Part shown: positions 59,001 to 64,000 of the stretch, in pieces | Layout: each line of letters begins with the position of its first letter | Position numbering within the stretch: the stretch's first letter is position 1 | NCBI RefSeq assembly: GCF_037975245.1 | Contig: NC_092577.1 | Location: forward strand, 14,344,513 to 14,408,512 | DNA: 64,000 nt | Direction: 5' to 3' | From: Apostichopus japonicus | Lineage: Eukaryota > Echinodermata > Holothuroidea > Aspidochirotida > Stichopodidae | Translations under genes and position numbers: made by a program | The notes under the pieces: generated by a model | The model's database searches: none | What the model saw: only the letters and a program-made list of their open reading frames with translations | Told to the model about the DNA's origin: nothing

Positions 59001-61742
59001 TCAAAAATAAACACAAATTAATAAATCAACTAAAAGTTGCTGAAATATTCCGGTTCTAGTTGAAATCAGGATTTCGCACTCGGTCACCAATTGACAATTA
59101 TATTTTCTGTCCGGGAGGTGCTCATCACACCCATTGTATATTACCTATTTTCAAGCTGCTCTGAATAGATTGATTACGAAACAGAACAAAAACACGAAAA
59201 AAGAATTGTGTAGCTCAGCAGTCTATATTATGACATTGTATTGAATGTAATTTTTCGAATGTTAGCTTCTACCTGTTTCAGACCCGGCCAGTACTCGCTA
59301 TGTAGCTGAAGTTTGGGTAAGGTTGTAGCCTTGTATCAACTCAACCAAGTAATATCAAATGGAATGTTCTATACACATAGTTAATACATCTGTATCAATC
59401 TACATGTTATGAAATCTTTGTCGTTAGAGTTCAATGTTATCTAGTAAGTTTCGCATACGATCAAAGGAAATTAAAAGCTAAAGAAAATCCAAAATGTTCC
59501 TTTACATTCAATATTAATTTCTTCATCCTCCATTCGAAGACATGTTTTCAGAGTAAATCCATAGTTTCCGTTTTGAAAATTTGGACTATACTCAGAGATC
59601 TTATTCTAAGTTCTTTCTCTTCTCTTTACAGACTAAACCCTTCCTCTGTAACTTAACAAAAATTGTTGTATATACAGTGAAATACATGTGGCCGTGTTTA
59701 GGTGATCCGAAATCAAGCCTTTGGAAGTTTCGTATTCGTGATACGATTTTCTTCAGGTAGCACCCAGTACTTGACTGATAAATGACATAACAGTTTGTAA
59801 CGTCTGCTACATCATACGTCATATAACGTATATGCTAGCGAGTCCGTGGTCAAGAATTCTGACATGACCACAAATAGTTGTGTGCTGTACCTTGTAAAGT
59901 TATATCTGATACAGAACTACATTGTTGAACTTCAGTGAACTAATGGTAAACAGTGTCACTATTCGACAAGCAAGAAAATGATGAATTATAAAGCATACAA
60001 TCCAGCAGATACTATGGCTTGATTCTGGTTTGTAAGATCAGTGCAATCGATATCGCTACGGTACTGTACCTGTACCATCATTACAAATAAATTGTTTGAA
60101 ACATGACAATGGTAGGAAGCCCCAGGGTGACTATATGGAGTAACACCTCCTTGACTAGTGCATATAGGACAGAAACAACTATAACATCAAATTATATGAC
60201 CACGCATGCATTTGTTTATAACAGTTAACCTTTCCGACCTTTTTTAACCTCAAAGTAAAAGTACATCTCTCTTCTTCGCGTGCACCTTGCAGTTGATTTA
60301 TTGAAATCATGCATGATGCTCTTCATTAAGTTTTTGTTCTCATCAAAGAACAGTTCTTTTTCTAATAATGCATACAATCCAACTTTGATTAAAACGATTA
60401 GTTAGTTCTTACATCCATTAATAAAGAAACTAAATGGTATATATAAAACACAACAGAAGTTTTAATAATGACGATATTTTCCCTTCGATTTTAGTTATCG
60501 TGAACAGGTATTACTATCGAGCGACTTTAGGCCTATACTTAATATACTAGTAAAAGAATGGTTCTTAAATATCTCTTTGCTGCAGTTGCCAATGGATACA
60601 TGGTACATTGTGCTAAGAAAAAACGAACTTTATTAATTTTAATGATCGCAATCAGTGGCGAACCAAATATTTTCAGTTGAGGCGGGGTGGGGTGTGGGGG
60701 GGGGGGTCTGGGGGCCAAAGATTTCAAGTGGGGGAGCTTCGCGCACGAAACTTCGGTCCTACTAGATGCCTTTGCAATATGCCTCATTCTCAAAATATTA
60801 GTAACCATGAAAACGGTACTATTATGTTTTTTTCACCCAAATTGAACAGATATCGCTACGGTACTGTACCTGTACCATCATTACAAATAAAATGTTTGAA
60901 ACAGGACTATGTTGGTAGTTCTGGTAATTGGTAGGGAGCCCATGAGACTCTTCATGGGGTAACACCTCCTTGACTAGTGCCTGTGGGAAAGAGACAACTA
61001 TAACATCAAATTATATGACCACGCATGCATTTGTTTTATAACAGTTAACCTTTCCGGCCTTTTTCACCATCAATTTAAAAGAACATCTCCCTTCTTTGCG
61101 TGCACAGTGTAGCTGGTTTATTAAAATCATGCATGATGCTCTTCTATAAGTTTTTGTTCTCATCAAAGAAGAGTTCATTTTCAAATTATGCATACAATCC
61201 AACTTTGATTAAAACGATTTGTTAGTTCTCACCGCCATTAATGAAGAAACTAAATGGTATATTTAAAATACAAAAGAAGCTTTATGAAAGACAATATTTT
61301 CCGTTCGATTTTAGTTATCGTGAACAGGTATTACTATCGAGCGACTAAGGCATATAGCCAATATAATACTAAAAGAATGGTTCTTAAATATCTCTTTGCT
61401 GCAGTTGCCAATGGATACATGGTACATTGTGCTAAGAAAAAACGCACTTTATTAATTTTATTGATCGCAATCAGTGGCGAAACCAGAATTGTTCAGTGGA
61501 GGCCGGGAGGGATGGGGGGGGGGGGTCTGGGGGCCAAAGAGTTCAAATGGGTAGCTTCGCGCACGCAGTTCCGTCAGCTATGTACCTTTGCAATTATGCC
61601 CCATTCCCAAAAGTTTCTTTCTGAGTCCCATCCGCTTACTTGTTGAAGTGATCATCCAACTAAAAATATGAACTTGGCACTTTGTAGAGAAAGTCACTGT
61701 ATTCTGAGCAGATAATCCTGAGTGCTTTGTTCTCATACCATC

Positions 61743-62045
61743 AGCGTCAATAGCTTAGTGGTTGGGGTGTCAACATATAAAACGGGAGGCCCGGGTTCGA
61801 ATCTGGAGGTTTTTCCCTGTTCTGGATTTTCCAACTCATTACGTTTTCAATTATACTTCAATTTTTTCAATTATATATATATATATATATATATATTACT
61901 TTTGTACATATTCTTCATTATAAAAGTAAATTGTAAATTGTAAATAAAGTAGGAGGCCCGGGTTCGAATCTCCGTGCAGGTTGGAAAATTTTTCACTGTT
62001 CTGGTTTTTCCAACTCATTGCAATTCAAATGTATTTATATTCATT
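61743..62045 (+). mobile_element. tRNA-derived SINE, one full and one partial copy
   Basis: The head 61743-61809 has A-box TAGCTTAGTGG and B-box GGTTCGAATC. The tail includes (TA)n at about 61875. A second partial copy starts at 61948 with GGAGGCCCGGGTTCGAATCT and repeats the TTTTCCAACTCATT body. Confidence 0.75.
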
Positions 62046-63525
62046 TGCCTTAGTCGTTTATTTCCATTTTTGTAACAGAGTTTGTTCAAAGCATCTCTTT
62101 CGAGATCCGTCGTTAGGATTCACAAATGATTTGGTGAGATTCAGTGAGCATCATGATTGATCTCTAGAGTAAGGTAAAAATATGTCACCAAAACAGGACT
62201 AGCTGTGTTCGATACATTCCACGCAACATTAAGTTTTCAACATTTACTTTACGATATGAATTCGTGTAAAATGGTACGTATTTTATATTCCCTTTAATTA
62301 AAGAAAACTTATACATGTGCTATGAGATGTACATTAATTAAACTCCATTGGGTTAAAGATAATTAAACGATGATTCTTTCCAGACACTAAATATATTCCT
62401 AATCAACAGTGGTATAGTTCCAGAACTCGCAACTCGAAATATGTATTTTATATAATAAGACTAGTTACAAGGTACAGCAAATTGTGTGTGACAGTATAGG
62501 TTATACATTGCGATAAAAAATATTACACTGTTGTGTAAAAGCGTCAAGTTTAGATATCCCCATTGAGGTATACCAAATATGACTAACTTAATGCAGCAAT
62601 CTGAGCAAAACGAGATCTCTAAAAAATTTGGCAATTACCTACGTTGACAAAATGTAGGTTATATTCATGAATACGGTTTGGTTGGTTTAAAAATTTACTT
62701 AATTTATTTAGAGATATTTTGATAAAAACAAAATTGTAACTTGGACGTTAAAGAAGGTAATTTTTGTTTACTACAATTCCTACATGAAAGGGTAATCATA
62801 TCGTCATAATTTAACCAATTAACTGAAAGTTGCTCCTAGCAGGAAACCCACAATATACCCCACCGTCAAGAAAGACGTAGGCATAAAAAATGGAAATAGC
62901 ACAAGCTTTGGCTTAATCAAATGAAACTTCTGAATACAGAAAATATAGAGAAATCTTAAGATAGAGATATATATCTACTGTTAAGGTGTTTGGTGAAATA
63001 CTCATTGCACTATTTTAGGAACAAGTATCAACTTTTGACATATTGACCTTTCCAACATTGAATTGAATTTCTTCCAAATGTTTCTTTTTATAACCACTAT
63101 AAGGACCACTTTTTATCTACATTATTTTGGTATAGTGATATTTGTGTAAAAAGAATGAATTTGAAAGTGTAAGCAAAACTTGGCTGCACATTAAAAAAAA
63201 ACTTTCATTAAACTTCCAAGTCAGTTCTCTTTAAAGATTTGCTTCAATCTGTTTTATTATTATTTTAATATATCTGCATGAACCAGTCACTCTATTGAGA
63301 GTCATTTTATTGCTTACATATGATAATGTACTGCAACTCTACGCACTTCTATCATATAACGAGATACCTAAATATAAACCTATGTGACAAAGGTGGTATT
63401 CCGTCAAATAAATGACGTCGTCGCAATGTCGCTGTACGATTCGTGCTCTGATATTGATACTTATTCATTTCGTCCAATCAGCTTTAAACTAATGCATATA
63501 CATATATGTTGAGACTCTATTACGT
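62046..63525. other. Intergenic stretch upstream of the right-edge gene
   Basis: AT-rich with no repeat or gene recognised. The last 100 bases should hold the promoter of the next gene. Confidence 0.5.
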
Positions 63526-63531
63526 AGTATA

Positions 63532-63539
63532 TATATAAA
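63532..63539 (+). promoter_or_regulatory. TATA box of the right-edge gene
   Basis: TATATAAA lies about 85 bases before the ATG at 63620; transcription would then begin near 63560. Confidence 0.5.
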
Positions 63540-63588
63540 GACATCAAATGATCCAACTCAGTCAATCAAAGCCTAACGGAGAACATCA

Positions 63589-63612
63589 ATGACAAGTAGA
63601 ACGGTCAACTAA
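63589..63612 (+). promoter_or_regulatory. Upstream ORF in the leader
   Basis: ATG ACA AGT AGA ACG GTC AAC TAA: seven codons and a stop, ending 7 bases before the main ATG. Such a uORF could limit translation of the main frame; this is inference. Confidence 0.5.
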
Positions 63613-63619
63613 AAACACC

Positions 63620-63689
63620 ATGAAGAGAAAGAAATTGTTTCAGCTTTTCCGGTTGGTCCTAATCATCATCGATACGACGGAAGCCGGAA
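63620..63689 (+). CDS. First exon of a secreted or receptor protein (continues past the window)
   Basis: The ATG is followed by MKRKKLFQLFRLVLIIIDTT then EAG, a classic signal peptide: basic start, hydrophobic core, small residues before likely cleavage. The exon stops in phase 1 at GGAA|GTAAGT, the phase used by the Ig exons of the receptor at 13390. A second receptor of the same family would fit, but no later exon is in the window to prove it. Confidence 0.6.
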
Positions 63690-64000
63690 GTAAGTATCTT
63701 TTTTGTTCGATTTACCATTAACAAAATAACAATATTTCTAGTCCTTTAAAGTCTCCAGTGGAGTGGTCAGTTTGTCTGGGTCGAGGGGTTTGGTCATACG
63801 TATACTACATCCTGTCCCCTTGAAATTGTGTTTCTGTTCTATGTAGACTACTACTTCTTCTATGTCGCATCCATCTTAGACAAGATTTTCTAATGGCCCA
63901 TTTTAAGCAATCTTGTGAAATAAGAGCAACGTGAGCAAGGTAATTTTCACCAAATTTCACAAATGTCGAGAGAGGATTCTGCACGAATAATTCGAACAAT

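Larger units (their letters stand above)
52045..61740. repeat. Cluster of duplicated noncoding A-B-C units
   Basis: Segment A: 52045-53240, 56064-57255 (nearly identical over about 1.2 kb), diverged 58253-58990 and 59930-60215, fragment 60849-61020. Segment B: 53255-53720, 54775-55440, 57262-57930, 60215-60850, 61035-61640. Segment C: 55440-55757, 57935-58250, 61640-61740. The first two A-B pairs are offset by about 4.02 kb. B contains GCAATCAGTGGCGAA and a G-run. No coding region is conserved across copies; short ORFs in them are not consistent. Confidence 0.85.

Noticed and set aside
59631-59757. Exon-like segment TKPFLCNLTKIVVYTVKYMW... after a good acceptor
   Set aside because: The donor (GTAGCA) is weak, the frame is short enough to be open by chance, and there is no partner exon; it lies in diverged duplicated DNA.

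Overview
The window is AT-rich animal nuclear DNA: GT-AG introns, long (TA)n tracts, many short non-autonomous transposons, SINEs and decayed LINEs. The gene families, the style of the repeats and the Ig-type receptor kinase suggest a marine invertebrate deuterostome, perhaps an echinoderm such as a sea cucumber. That placement is inference; no species-diagnostic gene was found.

Three protein-coding loci can be supported. (1) On the plus strand, 13390-25172, a single-pass receptor with two Ig domains, a Ser/Thr-rich stalk, a transmembrane helix and a tyrosine-kinase-like domain. Its frame is continuous through the eight kinase-region exons. The catalytic lysine and the HRD aspartate are replaced, so it should be a pseudokinase, and it keeps a C-terminal YxxM motif. 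The signal-peptide exon was not found. (2) On the minus strand, 43021 down to 31600, a complete seven-coding-exon organic anion transporter (SLCO/OATP) of 641 residues with its Kazal-like loop. All exon phases agree. (3) At the right edge, 63620-63689, a plus-strand first exon with a TATA box, a short upstream ORF and a signal peptide that ends in phase 1, as expected for a secreted or receptor protein. The gene continues outside the window.

One structural RNA gene is recognised: a near full-length 7SL (SRP) RNA at about 38354-38655, inside OATP intron 2 and antisense to it. A family of short retroposons whose 5' end is U2 snRNA-like occurs at least four times; the copy at 19992-20163 has a 15-bp target-site duplication.

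The rest is mostly repeats. Positions 1-12760 are intergenic with hAT-type elements (some nested, with 8-bp target duplications), a MITE with an 11-bp duplication, a 23-bp minisatellite and LINE relics. Positions 25200-31400 hold a tRNA-derived SINE, a foldback element and one isolated exon-like segment. Positions 43100-52000 hold TA tracts, a LINE relic and a 1.24-kb hAT-type element. Positions 52045-61740 are a cluster of tandemly duplicated noncoding units, two of which are nearly identical over about 1.6 kb, with SINEs inserted.
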